The translations under genes were made by a program, and so were the position numbers. Shown here one piece after another: positions 1 through 12,800 of a stretch of 64,000 bases of DNA. The notes below the pieces were generated by a model, which saw only the letters and a program-made list of their open reading frames with translations, was not told the DNA's origin and searched no databases. This DNA comes from Lampris incognitus. Taxonomy: Eukaryota; Chordata; Actinopteri; Lampriformes; Lampridae. The stretch spans positions 22,510,404-22,574,403 of the forward strand of contig NC_079224.1 of assembly GCF_029633865.1 (NCBI RefSeq). Direction: 5' to 3'. Position 1 is the stretch's first letter. Every line of letters begins with the position of its first letter.

Positions 1-954
1 CAATGTAAATTCTGCAGAGAACACAAGAACACACAGAGAAAAGAGCCTTTAATGTCAAGTGAGCTCCCATCCAGACCATGGCAGAAAGTTGGCATAGACC
101 TGTGTGAGTACAAAAAGCAAAACTACTTGATAGTGTCTGACTATTATTCCAGGTTTTTGGAGATCCTAAATCTACCAACAACTACTAGCAGTCAGGTTGT
201 AGCTAGGCTGAAGGCTACATTTGCACGTTTTGGTATCCCTGAAATTGTAGTTAGCGATAATGGGCCACAGCTAGTTTCAGAAGAGATGAGGAGGTTCAGT
301 GAGGATTATGATTTCATCCATGTGACTTCAAGCCCACACTACCCCCAGAGTAATGGACAGGCAGAGAGGGCTGTTCAGATAGCCAAAAGCATATTAAGGC
401 AGGAAGACCCTCTCCTCGCCCTGTTGACATACAGAGCTACACCCTCTTCTTCCACTGGAGCCAGTCCAGCGGAATTGCTCATGGGTAGGAGACTCAGAAC
501 CACCTTACCCACATTGCAGCATAACCTGAAACCGGCCTGGCCTAAAGAGGAACTGATCAAAAGCGCTGACGCCGCAGCCAAATCGAGGCAGGCTTTCTAC
601 TACAACCGCAGGAACGGCGTGCGGACACTGCGCCCACTGAACTCGGGTGACGCAGTACTCACCAAACTTGATGGACAGAAAACATGGACAATGCCAGCAG
701 TTGTTCACAGTCAGAGCTCCACTCCCAGATCCTACATAGTGGAGACAGCTCAAGGTGAACATTACAGAAGGAACAGGCGCCACCTGTTGGCCACACCCAA
801 AACACTCACCTTTGTCAGCAGGGATCCTGACCATGTCACTCCAGGGGAGAATGGAAACACGGATGAGTCCCGAGCAGCAGAAATGCCAACTTCCATACCA
901 TATGTTACTCGCTCTGGCAGGGTGAGCAAGCCAGCAATCCGGATGGATTTGTGA
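1..954 (+). CDS. Ty3/gypsy-type Pol, integrase part (5' partial)
   Basis: The reading frame is open from the first base to the TGA at 952-954; the start of the polyprotein lies outside the window. The first codons give a CxxC pair and then basic residues, as in the tail of the integrase zinc-binding domain. The integrase core follows: a first Asp in a GIDL context (codon 97-99), a second Asp in VSDNGPQ (256-258) and a Glu in GQAERAVQ (364-366). The second Asp and the Glu are 35 residues apart, the D,D35E spacing of retroviral and Ty3/gypsy integrases. The C-terminal third is basic. This enzyme inserts element cDNA into chromosomes. No stop interrupts it, so the copy may be fairly young, but intactness of gag, protease and RT cannot be judged here. 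No envelope gene is seen downstream. Confidence 0.85.
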   Translation, partial: QCKFCREHKNTQRKEPLMSSELPSRPWQKVGIDLCEYKKQNYLIVSDYYSRFLEILNLPTTTSSQVVARLKATFARFGIPEIVVSDNGPQLVSEEMRRFSEDYDFIHVTSSPHYPQSNGQAERAVQIAKSILRQEDPLLALLTYRATPSSSTGASPAELLMGRRLRTTLPTLQHNLKPAWPKEELIKSADAAAKSRQAFYYNRRNGVRTLRPLNSGDAVLTKLDGQKTWTMPAVVHSQSSTPRSYIVETAQGEHYRRNRRHLLATPKTLTFVSRDPDHVTPGENGNTDESRAAEMPTSIPYVTRSGRVSKPAIRMDL

Positions 955-1047
955 GGCGTATGGACTTGTGTACTGTGGGGGATTTTTTATTTTTTTTGTG
1001 AAAAGGGGGGTGATATACAGGTTAGAAAATCATCTTAGAGGGGGAGA

Positions 1048-1257
1048 TGTAATGAATGAAAGGTCACGTGTTTAACTTGACCTACTCACGGGTGTACGTG
1101 CAGTGCGTGTGACGTATACAGGAAGTTGGAAGCGCATGTTATGAAGGTTGTATGTCGGATGAACGCTAGTAAAAGCTACACAGTTAAGAACCTACGAAGT
1201 CGGCTCGTTCTTGAATTATTCTTATGTCAGTAAGACAAGGCGTCTACGGACATTACA
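1048..1257 (+). repeat. 3' LTR of the gypsy element (210 bp)
   Basis: The LTR begins right after the purine tract with TGTAATG and ends with CATTACA, a 7-bp inverted repeat with the usual TG...CA termini. At 210 bp it is short. I see no AATAAA inside it. The boundaries rest on the inverted termini alone because the 5' LTR is not in the window. Confidence 0.6.
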
Positions 1258-1980
1258 CACTTCATACATGTTACGGTGTGTAACAGAGTTGAAAATGACC
1301 TCACTCAGATAAAGTTAATTCTCCCAAAATTTGTATTTTAACATGTTATTGTAATCCAATGCTTTTTGATGGTTTGTGTAAACCCCAGATGTTGTACCGC
1401 ATTCACTAAGGTTAAATATGAGGCTGCGCGACTGTTTGTCTATTTATTCTCACTTTGACACATTTTGGGCATTTGCGCTATCCGTACCTTAGAGCTAGAC
1501 CATTTCCGCTGGAGATAAGCAGATATTTTAATAAATGAACATGTTTTTCTTTGCAAACTATGGGTTGGATATAAATGTATATAAGTTGTACTAACTAATG
1601 CACTCGAAAAGTAACGATAGAAAGTGATTTGTAAGTGTTTTAACCGAGTTAAAGTATAATTTTGGCGGCAACCCCGCTGCGCTCTGCGTTATGGAGAGCA
1701 TTGTTCTTATTTTGGTTTTATGCTATTTTAGACTTGTATGCAGTCGCGTTGCAGCAGAAATCTCATGGATTGTTTTATTTGTGAATGCAGGTACGTGGTT
1801 TATGTATAATGTAAATGTGCAAGAACTTGGTTATGAATATTGCAAGAGTCAAGAATTTCTATGTTAAAACTATACGATCACTCAGTGCTCTATGCCAGTG
1901 CTGTGTGTCCTTTTGTTTGTTTTGTTTTGTACTTTTGTTTACACGAAGATTAATGAGTTGTGCATTTTGATTTCCATGTA

Positions 1981-3606
1981 CACTACCGTTCAAAAGTTTG
2001 GGATCACCCAAACAATTTTGTGTTTTCCATGAAAAGTCACACTTATTCACCACCATATGTTGTGAAATGAATAGAAAATAGAGTCAAGACATTGACAAGG
2101 TTAGAAATAATGATTTGTATTTGAAATAAGATTTTTTTTACATCAAACTTTGCTTTCGTCAAAGAATCCTCCATTTGCAGCAATTACAGCATTGCAGACC
2201 TTTGGCATTCTAGCTGTTAATTTGTTGAGGTAATCTGGAGAAATTGCACCCCACGCTTCCAGAAGCAGCTCCCACAAGTTGGATTGGTTGGATGGGCACT
2301 TCTTGCGTACCATACGGTCAAGCTGCTCCCACAACAGCTCAATGGGGTTCAGATCTGGTGACTGCGCTGGCCACTCCATTACCGATAGAATACCAGCTGC
2401 CTGCTTCTGCTCTAAATAGTTCTTGCACAATTTGGAGGTGTGTTTAGGGTCATTGTCCTGTTGTAGGATGAAATTGGCTCCAATCAAGCGCTGTCCACTG
2501 GGTATGGCATGGCGTTGCAAAATGGAGTGATAGCCTTCCTTATTCAGAATCCCTTTTACCCTGTACAAATCTCCCACCTTACCAGCACCAAAGCAACCCC
2601 AGACCATCACATTACCTCCACCATGCTTAACAGATGGCGTCAGGCATTCTTCCAGCATCTTTTCATTTGTTCTGCGTCTCACAAACGTTCTTCTTTGTGA
2701 TCCAAACACCTCAAACTTGGATTCATCCGTCCACAACACTTTTTTCCAGTCTTCCTCTGTCCAATGTCTGTGTTCTTTTGTCTGTGTTCTCTTCTTAATC
2801 TTTTTCTTTTATTGGTCAGTCTCAGATATGGCTTTTTCTTTGCCACTCTGCCCTGAAGCCCAGAATCCCGCAGCCGCCTCTTCACTGTAGATGTTGACAC
2901 TGGTGTTTTGCGGGTACTATTTAATGAAGATGCCAGTTGGGGACCTGTGAGGCGTCTGTTTCTCAAACTAGAGACTCTAATGTACTTATCTTCTTGCTCA
3001 GTTGTGCAACGCGGCCTCCCACTTCTTTTTCTACTCTGGTTAGAGCCTGTTTGTGCTGTCCTCTGAAGGGAGTAGTACACACCGGTGTAGGAAATCTTCA
3101 ATTTCTTAGCAATTTCTCGCATGGAATAGCCTTCATTTCTAAGAACAAGAATAGACTGTCGAGTTTCAGATGAAAGTTCTCTTTTTCTGGCCATTTTGAG
3201 CGTTTAATTGACCCCACAAATGTGATGCTCCAGAAACTCAATCTGCTCAAAGGAAGGTCAGTTTTGTAGCTTCTGTAACGAGCTAAACTGTTTTCAGATG
3301 TGTGAACATGATTGCACAAGGGTTTTCTAATCATCAATTAGCCTTCTGAGCCAATGAGCAAACACATTGTACCATTAGAACACTGGAGTGATAGTTGCTT
3401 GAAATGGGCCTCTATACACCTATGTAGATATTGCACCAAAAACCAGACATTTGCAGCTAGAATAGTCATTTACCACATTAGCAATGTATAGAGTGTATTT
3501 CTTTAAAGTTAAGACTAGTTTAAAGTTATCTTCATTGAACAGTACAGTGCTTTTCCTTCAAAAATATGGACATTTCAATGTGATCCCAAACTTTTGAACG
3601 GTAGTG
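1981..3606 (-). mobile_element. Tc1-like DNA transposon inside the solo LTR
   Basis: Both ends start CACTACCGTTCAAAAGTTTG (right end read on the minus strand) and match for about 27 bp. The element is flanked by TA dinucleotides (1979-1980 and 3607-3608), the Tc1/mariner target duplication. Length is 1626 bp, normal for the superfamily. It carries one transposase gene on the minus strand, broken by a frameshift. Confidence 0.93.
2143..3194 (-). pseudogene. Tc1-like transposase, frameshifted
   Basis: The N-terminal frame (3194 down to 2679) has the paired-like helix-turn-helix (starting MARKRELSSETRQ) and a GRPR AT-hook-like motif between the two DNA-binding subdomains. The C-terminal frame (2739 down to 2143) has the catalytic domain: Asp in WTDESKFEVF, Asp in QQDNDPKHT and Glu in PDLNPIELLW. 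The two halves are in different frames that overlap around 2680-2790, so at least one indel breaks the gene. The spacing between second Asp and Glu is 38 residues rather than the 34 of classical Tc1 and Sleeping Beauty. The transposase would cut and paste the element at TA sites; this copy should be inactive. Confidence 0.9.
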
Positions 3607-3849
3607 TAAGTTTAGTATACTATGCAACGCATGAGGTTAGCCAGGAGAAACATTGTTTGCTAGCTCATGCGCGAGAGAGCTAGACCATTTCCGCTGGAGA
3701 CTTGTATGCAGTCGCATTGCAGCAGAAATCTCATGGATTGTTGTTTTATTTGTGAATGCAGGCAATAAAAGCCACTGTTAGGAACCCCTGGTCTGAATCT
3801 CTATCACGAACACCTGCACAAGTGAGGGTCGTTACAGGTGCAATGTTAC

Positions 3850-5070
3850 ATGTTCAGCGTTTTCTGTAACGTTCTCACACTTATCACTGTGCCTTTTCCC
3901 CGTTATCAACAAAGTACCATTTAATCCTGTGTGATCAAGTCTTAGGCTTGTTACTATGATTTTCTCCCATCTGTTCCTTTCTTTATGGCAGATTTTTACA
4001 TTTTGTAATGCCCCCTCCTTTCTGGTCTTCCTCCCGCCTTTTCTGCCATATCTCCATTCTTTTCCTCTTAATCACTGCTTTTCCAAGTGGAACTGATGTT
4101 ATTTCCTTTTGTAATGCCGTTTTTTAGTTTATCTGCACAGCCATTCCTTTTCAGTCCCTCATGTGCTGGTTGGTACCCAACAGAATTGTACATCTATACC
4201 ACCTCTGTGTGGTCTTGGCAGATTATGGTAAATTTCAATGATTAAATCTTCTCTGACAGTTTTTGTTGACTGTATACTTTCCAAGACTGCTATTGAATCT
4301 GTACGTATCATCACCCTATCAGGTCTGACCTCTTTAACCCACTGTAATAACTGCCACTATTTCTGCTGTATATACCAATAACTGGTCAGGTCAGATATTC
4401 TTTTGGAAATAGATCATTTTAAACTCGGGGACATGCACACCGATCCCCAAACGTTCCCGTTTGCTCTTGGAACCATCTGTGTAGATTTTGAAATAACTGT
4501 GAAACTCTTTCTCATGTACACACTTGTTTTAACTCCCACTTCATTTATTCGCCTTTCTTTTCCACAATACTCATGTCCATCTTTACTTCTAGGAACAGCC
4601 AAGGGGGTATGCTACTAAATGAGGGTGGACCTGGTGAACTCCAAGGCCTCCATTCCATATGTCCTTGTTCTTTCATCTCTTGCCCACCCATGCCTCTGGA
4701 ACTTGGAATATTCCTAACAATCCTGTAAGGTCTTCTTCCCCGACGTAATGTTAACGGATATGTACAATATTAGTGATTAATATTTACGACAGTGACGTAT
4801 TGCCGTCATGCATTACGGGAGGCAGAATCCGCGAACTCAGTCAGACAGTGTGGTTCACAGTACGGCTGTATGTGTTGAACCTGAGCTTCTCCAGTAAAGT
4901 TCCGCGTTTGTTTAATAAGTTGTCTGCCTGTTTGTATTGCACACGAGACCATCACACCCACTTCCTTTTTAATCTGACCCAATATGCAAGTGCGAGATTC
5001 TCTTAACTCCAGTGGTGTCTTTCCTGTTTCTATTAGTACTTCATTACTGGGGGTTGACACAATCAACCTC
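3850..5070 (-). mobile_element. Decayed LINE with RNase H domain (I-like)
   Basis: On the minus strand, short frame-shifted segments recall the RNase H domain of I-type non-LTR elements: IYTDGSK near 4470-4490, then TAEIVAV near 4360-4375, a short Asp-Ser-containing segment near 4290-4310, and a CWVP motif near 4165-4180. A leading segment at 4806-5066 may be the region between RT and RNase H. Stops and frameshifts are frequent, so the copy is old and dead. The ends are not defined. RNase H in a LINE would remove template RNA during target-primed reverse transcription. Confidence 0.5.
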
Positions 5071-5699
5071 TCCCCCTTTTACCATGTTTTTACATAAATT
5101 TTTAAATTACTTCAAATCATTGAAATATTTGGGGGGGGGGAACAAATAGAAAAGCAAAAAAAACTGCTTCTATAACTCGGCGCTTGCTTTTTTTAAATTT
5201 CTCTTTATCTGCTCCTTCGTCCTCTCCATCTGTTTACCTAATTGGTTCTTCTTTTTTTTTTAATTTGATGACATTACTTCCACCATTGTCTGAACTTGAT
5301 CTTTTTTTGTAAATTTATTCCCTATCCTGTTTTGTATATTTCCTTGTATTTAAAAAAAAAACGGAGTTCCGCCATGTTTAAGTGTCTTCGCCGTGTCTCG
5401 ATTGAACTATTGGCTACACTGCCCCCTATGATTTCCGGTGGTACTACTCCGTTACGTCCGCATCCATAAACTTTCAGAAAATGTGCGCAAATACAGACAA
5501 AATAAACGCCGATTTCTGTCCGTATCCGTATTTAACGGTGAGCATAAATGAGGCCTACATGTCAAAATTGGACAAATGCAAAAATGTGCGAGTAGATGCG
5601 ATCAAAAAAACCCTGTACAAAATGATCAATAGCGAAGATAACTAAAATTTGTTGCCGTATCAGTCACAAAATAAACAGTCTTGAGCCCTTAAAAACAGA
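5071..5699. other. Upstream flank of RO60, no gene seen
   Basis: The stretch is AT-rich with several homopolymer runs (a G run near 5131-5140, T and A runs elsewhere). No coding region or recognisable transposon end was found. The RO60 promoter probably lies towards the right end. Confidence 0.4.
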
Positions 5700-5847
5700 A
5701 ATAAAATTGCACCGTAATCTGCCTAGTAAGGCATCGGTCCATTTTCCCAGCAGCCACCGCGGCGGCAGTTTGCCTTTTAGAGGGTCCTCCTCTCGGTCCC
5801 GTTAGCGCCACCAAATATCTGCTAAAGTTCCCAGCTTCCAAAGAACG
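5700..5847 (+). other. RO60: Probable 5' noncoding exon and promoter of RO60
   Basis: A GC-rich island (about 5740-5840, around ccaccgcggcggcag) in AT-rich surroundings ends in a good splice donor, AACG/GTAGGT, with the exon ending at 5847. The next acceptor on the same strand is TGTTACAG at 6857, which opens the first coding exon 13 bp before the RO60 ATG. This fits a noncoding first exon and a 1.0-kb first intron. The 5' edge of the exon is a guess. Transcript data would settle it. Confidence 0.4.
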
Positions 5848-6870
5848 GTAGGTTTCATTGCATTTTTACATGAGATCCGCATTTCGATGGTCATAATCAC
5901 TTTTTTTTCCCATATCGCAAAATTTAGTGTTAACTAAGCTAACGAAGTTTAGCTGACGTTGGCTAACTCAGCCAGACTCCCATCCTACACGGGCCCCGCC
6001 AGGGTGAAACCTAGTTGTTCGGGTGGAGAAACCTTTTTGACATGTTTTAAGTTTGGGCATTAGTACAGCGAAACGTAAGTCTACTACCCACGAAAACAGA
6101 TTTAACAATAGGCGTGCAAGGTTTTGCCCCAGCAGACAGCGTAGCTACTAGTGCTAACTAGTTTTTGCACGGTCGATGAATGACTCCCTCCGCTGCCTCG
6201 TTCAGTCCCTGCCCTGTAGAAAGCACTGGTGAGCGAAGTACAGATCAGCTGACATTAACATTTTATGGTCAGTCAAAATGTAACAATACGTTAAATGAGA
6301 TGTCGACTCGCTTATAATGTCAACAGCACCGTGCAGCTTGGTTACAAATGAATCGTATGTTTTTAGTGTCACGATCTGTAATCTAATCGGCTTGAAGCTA
6401 TTTTTGACAATCAAGTTTCGAGTAACGCGAGTTGCTGATGTTGCCCTGTCTTGCTTGTGCCGTCAAAATACAATAGTGGCGATCGATATAGCTAGTTAAA
6501 CTTGATGAGTTATGTCAGTTGTTGGACAAAAGCTGATCCGGGAGTCTATCTGCGTGACGGCATATTGGATTTATTATTAGAGCGGTACACGTTTATTCCA
6601 CCCCATCCTGTCAAACAGGATAAAGTCTTAGCTTGGGAGATTCACTCGGACAGAATGCCTTTGCATTTGAGTGTTGTCAGGTTTGTTTAACAAAGGGCAA
6701 ACCTTGATATATTTTTCCTATTTTACTGGTGGGGAAATGTAAAACAGTTTGTAAACTTTAGATCTACGATCAATGGGTCTGTAATTACTGCATCATCACT
6801 TTATTATGAATGATGAAGTAAACTAGTCATTTGCACTGTCTACAATATCTGTTACAGTCCAGGCGTTACA

Positions 6871-9800
6871 ATGGAGCCATCAGGAAGCATTATGACAGCA
6901 TCGCCATCAGGCAGCCACAACTTCAACTCAGCAGGTAGTGGCTGTCCACTGGAGCTGAGCGACAAGGTCAAACTTTGCCGTTTCCTTTGCTTCTGTTCAG
7001 AGGGTGACATTTATACTGCTAGAGAGGAGCACCGACTTGGCATGGAGAGCAGTGAAGCCCTGCTGACTCTGCTACAGGAAGGCCGTGGTTGTGAGGTGGT
7101 GGAGGAGATAAAGAGGTTTGCCCAGGATGAGCGAGCTGTCAGGCTCAATGCATGTCTATTTGCCCTGGCTGTTTGCTCTCAGCACTCTGAGCTGAAGACC
7201 AGACAGGCAGCGTTCAAAGCCCTAAAGGAAGTTTGCCGGATCCCCATTCACCTCTTCTCCTTCATCCAGTACAAGAAGGAACTAAAAGAGGGGATGAAAT
7301 GTGGGATTTGGGGACGTGCGCTTAGGAAAGCGGTGTCCAATTGGTACAATGAGCAGGATGCCATGAGTTTGGCTGTTGCTGTGACAAAATGTAAACAGAG
7401 AGAGGGCTGGTCCCACAAGGATCTGCTCAGGCTGTCCCATGCAAGGCCAGCATATGAAAGTAAGTTAACATGGAAACACGGCTACATCAGAATCAAATTC
7501 TTTTATTGCCATGTGCGTTAGTTATATGCACTATGAATTTTGCTTGGTGTTGTTGGTACAGAGGATAAAATAAAGTAACAGATCTAGAAAAAAAAACAGC
7601 AAAAGGTAAGTGTCAGTGGGGGGGCAGTTGATGTACATCAGCTTATTTCAGTAGTATGTTAATCATAGGCTTTGCAAACTTTCTGATTAACTGCTTTAGC
7701 TGTTTTATGACATAGTAGTTCCTGTATTTGTTGAATGCCTAGATGCACAAATCTATATCACTAATACCAATGTCCGATGAGAATATTACTTTGTCCTTTC
7801 AGCAATTGCATTGATCAGTAAATATGTAACAAAAGGATGGAAAGAAGTTCAGGTAGCATATGCAGATAAGGAGAACTCCGAAGAGATCATCAACCTGCTG
7901 TCGTACCTCGAAGTCGTGGAGAAGGTCAAGCATCCTTGTGATGAAACAGAGGTCATCCATTTAATAGAGGAACACAGGCTTGAGAGGGAACAACTACTGA
8001 CAGACCACTTGAAGTCTAAACAAGTGAGTCTTAAAAGTTTTCAATACACATTTTACCATGGAGCCCCAGCTAACTAAAAAAGACTATTGCATAGTCTGTT
8101 TTAGAGGTCGTTTTCAGAGGTGCAGATTTCAATTATTGTGATTCCACACTGCAAAACTCTATACAAATGATAACATAGTAATTTTCCGTCTTTGCAGAAA
8201 TGTAATACAAATTGACTCTTTGCCTCAAATATGCTATGATTTCTCCAATCAAATGGGAATGATGTATATACGCTGATGAGCCAAAACATTGACCACTCAC
8301 GGGTGAACCAAATAACGTTGATCATCTCCAAACAAGGGCACCTGTCAAGGTCTGGGTAGATTAGATGCTAAGCGAACAATCAGTTCTCATAGACAACGTG
8401 ATGAATGCAGGAGTAAAGACCGAAGTAACTTTGACAAGGGCCAAATTGTTATGGCCAGATGACTGGGTCAGAGCATTCCTGAAACCGCTTGTGGGGTGCT
8501 CCCAGTCAGCAGTGGTGAGTACATACTGACGGTCTGAGAAGGGACAAACCACAAACCGATTATTGTAACTCTTTGTATGTTGGCATAGCTCAGTCGTCGC
8601 TTCGTCGCCTGCAGCTTGTACAAAATGCAGCTGCTTGCCTGCTGACAGGAAAGAAGCGACGTGATCACGTAATGCCTGTACTGGCCTCCCTTCATTGGCT
8701 TCCTGTCTGTTTTAGGATCCAGTTTAAGATTTTATTACTTGTTTTCAAGTCGTTAAATGGGCTGGCACCATCTTATTTATCTGAGCTAATATATTATCAT
8801 ACACCAGTCAGAGCACTCAGGTCAGCAAACCAGATGCTCTTACATGTTCCGAGATCCAGGCTTAAGAATAGGGGTGACAGAGCCTTTGCAGTTGCTGCCC
8901 CTGATCTCTGGAACAACTTACCAATACACATAAGATCTGCTTAGACCCTAGAGACTTTTAAATCTTGGTTAAAGACCTACCTCTTCTCACTGGCATTCAA
9001 TTCAAGTTGAGCTAGACACCGTGATTTTATTGTGGAAATATACTTTTACGCTTGTGTTTTATTGTTTACATTTTAATTCCTTTATTTTACTTTTACATTT
9101 ATTTTTATATTCATATGTGTTACTTATTTTATATTGTATTTTAAGCTTGTGCAGCACTTTGGTTCAACTGTGGTTGTTTTAAATGTGCTATATAAATAAA
9201 CTTGACTTGACTTGACTTGACAAACCGGCGACAGGGTGTTGGGCGCCCAAGGCTCATTGATGTGCAAGGGAAACGAAGGATATCCCGTCTGGTCCAAACC
9301 GACAGGTCTACTGTGGCAAAAATCACAGAAAATTTTAATGATGGTTATGGGAGGAATGTCACATTACACAATACATCGCACCTTACAGTGTGTGGGGCTG
9401 CATAGCCACAGACCGATCGGAGTGCCCATGATGACCCCTGTCCACCCTTGAATGCACCTACAAACAGGTGTTAGAACTGGACCTTGTAGCCATGGAAGAA
9501 GATCGTCTGGTCCGATGAGTGAGTCCCATTTTCTTTTAGGTCACGTGGATGGCGGTGCATGTGAGCACCGTTTACCTGGGGCAGTGATGGCACTAGGATG
9601 CACTGTGGGAAGATGACAGGTGGCGCCACTGTAACGCTCTGGGCAATGGTCTGCTGGGAAACCCTTAGTCCACCCATTCATGTGGATGTCAATTAGACAC
9701 GGGCCACATACTTAAACATCATTGCAGACCAGGTACACCCCTTCATGGCAATGGTATCCTTGATGGCAGAGGCCTCGAAATTTCAACAGGATAATGCACA

Positions 9801-12800
9801 CATTGTTTGGGAATGGTTTGAGGAACATGAAGTGTTTAAGGTGTTGCCTCAATTCTCCAGAGCTTATTCCAATTGAGCATCTGTGGGATGTGCGGAACTG
9901 ACAAGTCCGATCCACAATTCCCACCACGCATCTTACAGGACTTGAAGGATCTGCTGCTAATGTTTTAGTGCCAGATACCAGAGGACACCTTGTCTTGTAG
10001 AGGCCATGCCTCGGTGGGTTGGCACTGTGTTTGGCGGCACATTGAGGAACAATGGCGTATTAGGCAGGTGGTTATAATGTTTTGGCTCATCAGTGTATGT
10101 ATATTACATATACACACACTTTTTTTTTTCTGCAGGTGTGGAGAGCTTTGTTGAAAGAAATGCCCCTTGAATCAATGCTAAGGATTTTGGGTAAAATGAC
10201 AGCAGACAAAATTCTAGAATCAGGAAGCTCAGAAATGGCAACAATATGTGACAGAATCCAAAGCGAGGCACTGTTAAAGAAGGTAAGAAGTCCTATCACA
10301 TCATCTTATTTTTTTTTTTATTAAAGCAAGCAATTAAAGGGGTCAGAAACACTAAAACATGTTTATTGATGTTAATTGGTATCGGGGGTGATGTTTGAGG
10401 TAGCAGATAATAGACATTAACAAATTGCATCTGTTAATTTTTTTTTCAGGCACTAAATCAATATTCCCTTTTTGGGGGGTGGGGTGAAAAGTAGGTGAAC
10501 ATCATTGGAAGTGTTGTATCGTCTTACTTTATTTAGTAAAGGCTATTTATTCTGTAATGAAATTATCATTACCCGCAGTTTAGCTACATTTCTCAGAAAT
10601 TGAAATTGTGACCGACCCCTATCTACTTTCCTCTTCTTGCTCACCTCAGCTGGCTGTTGCCCAATTTTTTCAACGAGCAGGGCAATTTTGAAGGATTTCA
10701 CTTTTAGTTTATCTAGTTCATCTATTTTTGTATTATTTGGTAGTTTAATTTGTTGGTGTTGGAAAGGGGTGATTTCGTCCACCTCAAATTACCCTTTTGT
10801 GGCAAAGGTGCTATCACTTGCCATCTTTTCTGTAGTGGGTATATGTGCAGGTGGCAATATCCTCCCCCTCCCTCACCATTGTTGTTCTCCACACCCATTT
10901 GACTTGGAATTTTTATATTTGGGTCGGCAGAGAGTAACTGAAAGCTTTTATCACCTTTTAATAGAATGAAAGTATGTTGCATCAAACCCTTAACTCAATC
11001 TGCTCGTCTTAAAATTTCAGACAAAAATCCACCCGCTCAGTATCCTATTGGCCTCTGAGAACTACAAAAAAGGCTATGGCTCTCAAGGCAAAGTAAAGTG
11101 GGAACCTGATATCAGCATCCTCAAGGCCTTGGACTCGGCATTTTACAAATGTTTTATGGTGGGCCATTTTGATTTTTTTCCACCCCTGATTAGGCCATCA
11201 AGGGTGACTCCAGGCAAAAACATTGAACAAATACTCTCTTGTATTTTCATGGTCATGTTTTCAGAATGTGGAGCCTGTAAATAAACGGTTTGCTGTTGCA
11301 GTGGATGTCAGCTCATCTCTGTGCAGCGTTGTTCCAGGAACATCAGTCAGCACTGTTATTGTCGCTGCAGCCATTACTATGGTAAGGGCATAGTAGTGCT
11401 GTATAATGTATAATTTTTTTCCATTGTCATCACGGTATGAAAATGCACAACTTGTACAGCAAAACGCAACAGTATCAGCAATGATCACATTCAGCCTGTC
11501 ACTCACTGTAAATTCCACACTCTGCATACAAAGCAGATAATCCAATCAAATGGAGCCTTTCAAACATGTGACATAAATGAAATAGACCAGAAATAAACTA
11601 CACAGAAAACGCACTGAACTAAAATAAAAGCAAGTGGTTGGATGACAGTTTGAATACAAAGGAGGTGTTGGTTGCAAAAATGGCAGTGTATCTGTTGTAA
11701 GGAGATACTTTGGCTAAAAAAAGATATTGGCACCCTTCATCAGCCTCACTGTGCACTTCATCGTCAACTTAAAATCAACTTGTTTATAGATCTGCCTACT
11801 TCCCTGGGGAACAGCAAGCGAAAAAAAAACATAGCACTGCGTCAGACTGGAGTTTGTATTGCAATCCAGTACTGTCACAGCCACTGAACTCTGACTGGTC
11901 AGTAATAATATCATTTGATTTTACTACATTTTTATTTTTCATGATCTTTTGCAGTATACCTTTTATGATATTAACGTACTAAATTCTCAGTCTGTTATCT
12001 ACTGACAGGCATGGGCGCAAGTCCCTGAGTCCTGGGATGGCATCCCGCACTTTACCTGTGTCCCCGTCCATAGAGTTACTGGTTGTCAGGAAGGGTAGCT
12101 GATGTAAAATTTTGCCAAATCAGTATACAGATTGACAAGACCGTACCGGATTGGTCAAGGCTTCATACCAGATTGGTCAAGGCCCAGGTTAACAACGATC
12201 GCCACAGGGTACCTCACAGGGTACCAATTGAAACTGTAAAATCCGCTATGGTGACCCCTGAGAAACGGGGAACAAGCCGAAAGAAGATTTTCAACATATT
12301 ATATGTGCTGAAACTTGCAATGGGAGCAATAAATATTTGGTTCCTGGCACAAACTTTGCCATTCCCCTCATATCACATATCATCACTATGTAGCACACTA
12401 ATCACAAATCTCATATTTTGTCCATATCGTGTAGCATTACATTAGAGAATATTAATAGTTTTAACGGTCGGAAAATTGTCTCATCTCTGGATGAAGCCGG
12501 GGGTCAAGGAATGGGTTTGTTAACACATACTGTGGATTCCTGTGACATTCCTTCCACAGCACCATAATCTAGAGTCCACATGCCCTCTGGCAATTATTGG
12601 CTGTCCTCTGATGTGCCTTGTGAAATAGAATTGAGAACTGTTTGCTTTTGGAAAAATCTTTTATTTAATAGTTTGTTTTTTTTTTAAAAAATGACCATTT
12701 GCTTTTTGGAAACGGTTCTACTGTGTTTAATACAGGTTTGTGTGTGACACAGGTTATATCAAGGACAGAAATGGACACACAGGTCCTGATCTACTCTGAA

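Larger units (their letters stand above)
1..1257 (+). mobile_element. Ty3/gypsy LTR retrotransposon, 3' part
   Basis: It consists of the integrase reading frame, about 90 bp of noncoding sequence, a purine run (cttagagggggaga, ending 1047) that fits a polypurine tract, and a 3' LTR. The left end of the element is outside the window, so its target-site duplication cannot be checked. Confidence 0.75.
1279..3836 (+). repeat. Solo LTR split by a Tc1-like insertion
   Basis: The sequence starts with TGTAAC and ends with GTTACA, and is flanked on both sides by GGTG (1275-1278 and 3837-3840), a 4-bp target-site duplication. Without the Tc1-like element at 1981-3606 it is about 930 bp. A polyadenylation signal AATAAA lies at 3764-3769. 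There is no internal coding region, so I read it as a solo LTR left by LTR-LTR recombination. An internal duplication links 1491-1515 plus 1731-1790 with 3676-3761. It differs in sequence from the 210-bp LTR just upstream, so it is a separate family. Confidence 0.65.

Noticed and set aside
4403-4618. Small plus-strand frame as a host gene.
   Set aside because: The minus strand of the same region carries LINE RNase H-like motifs.
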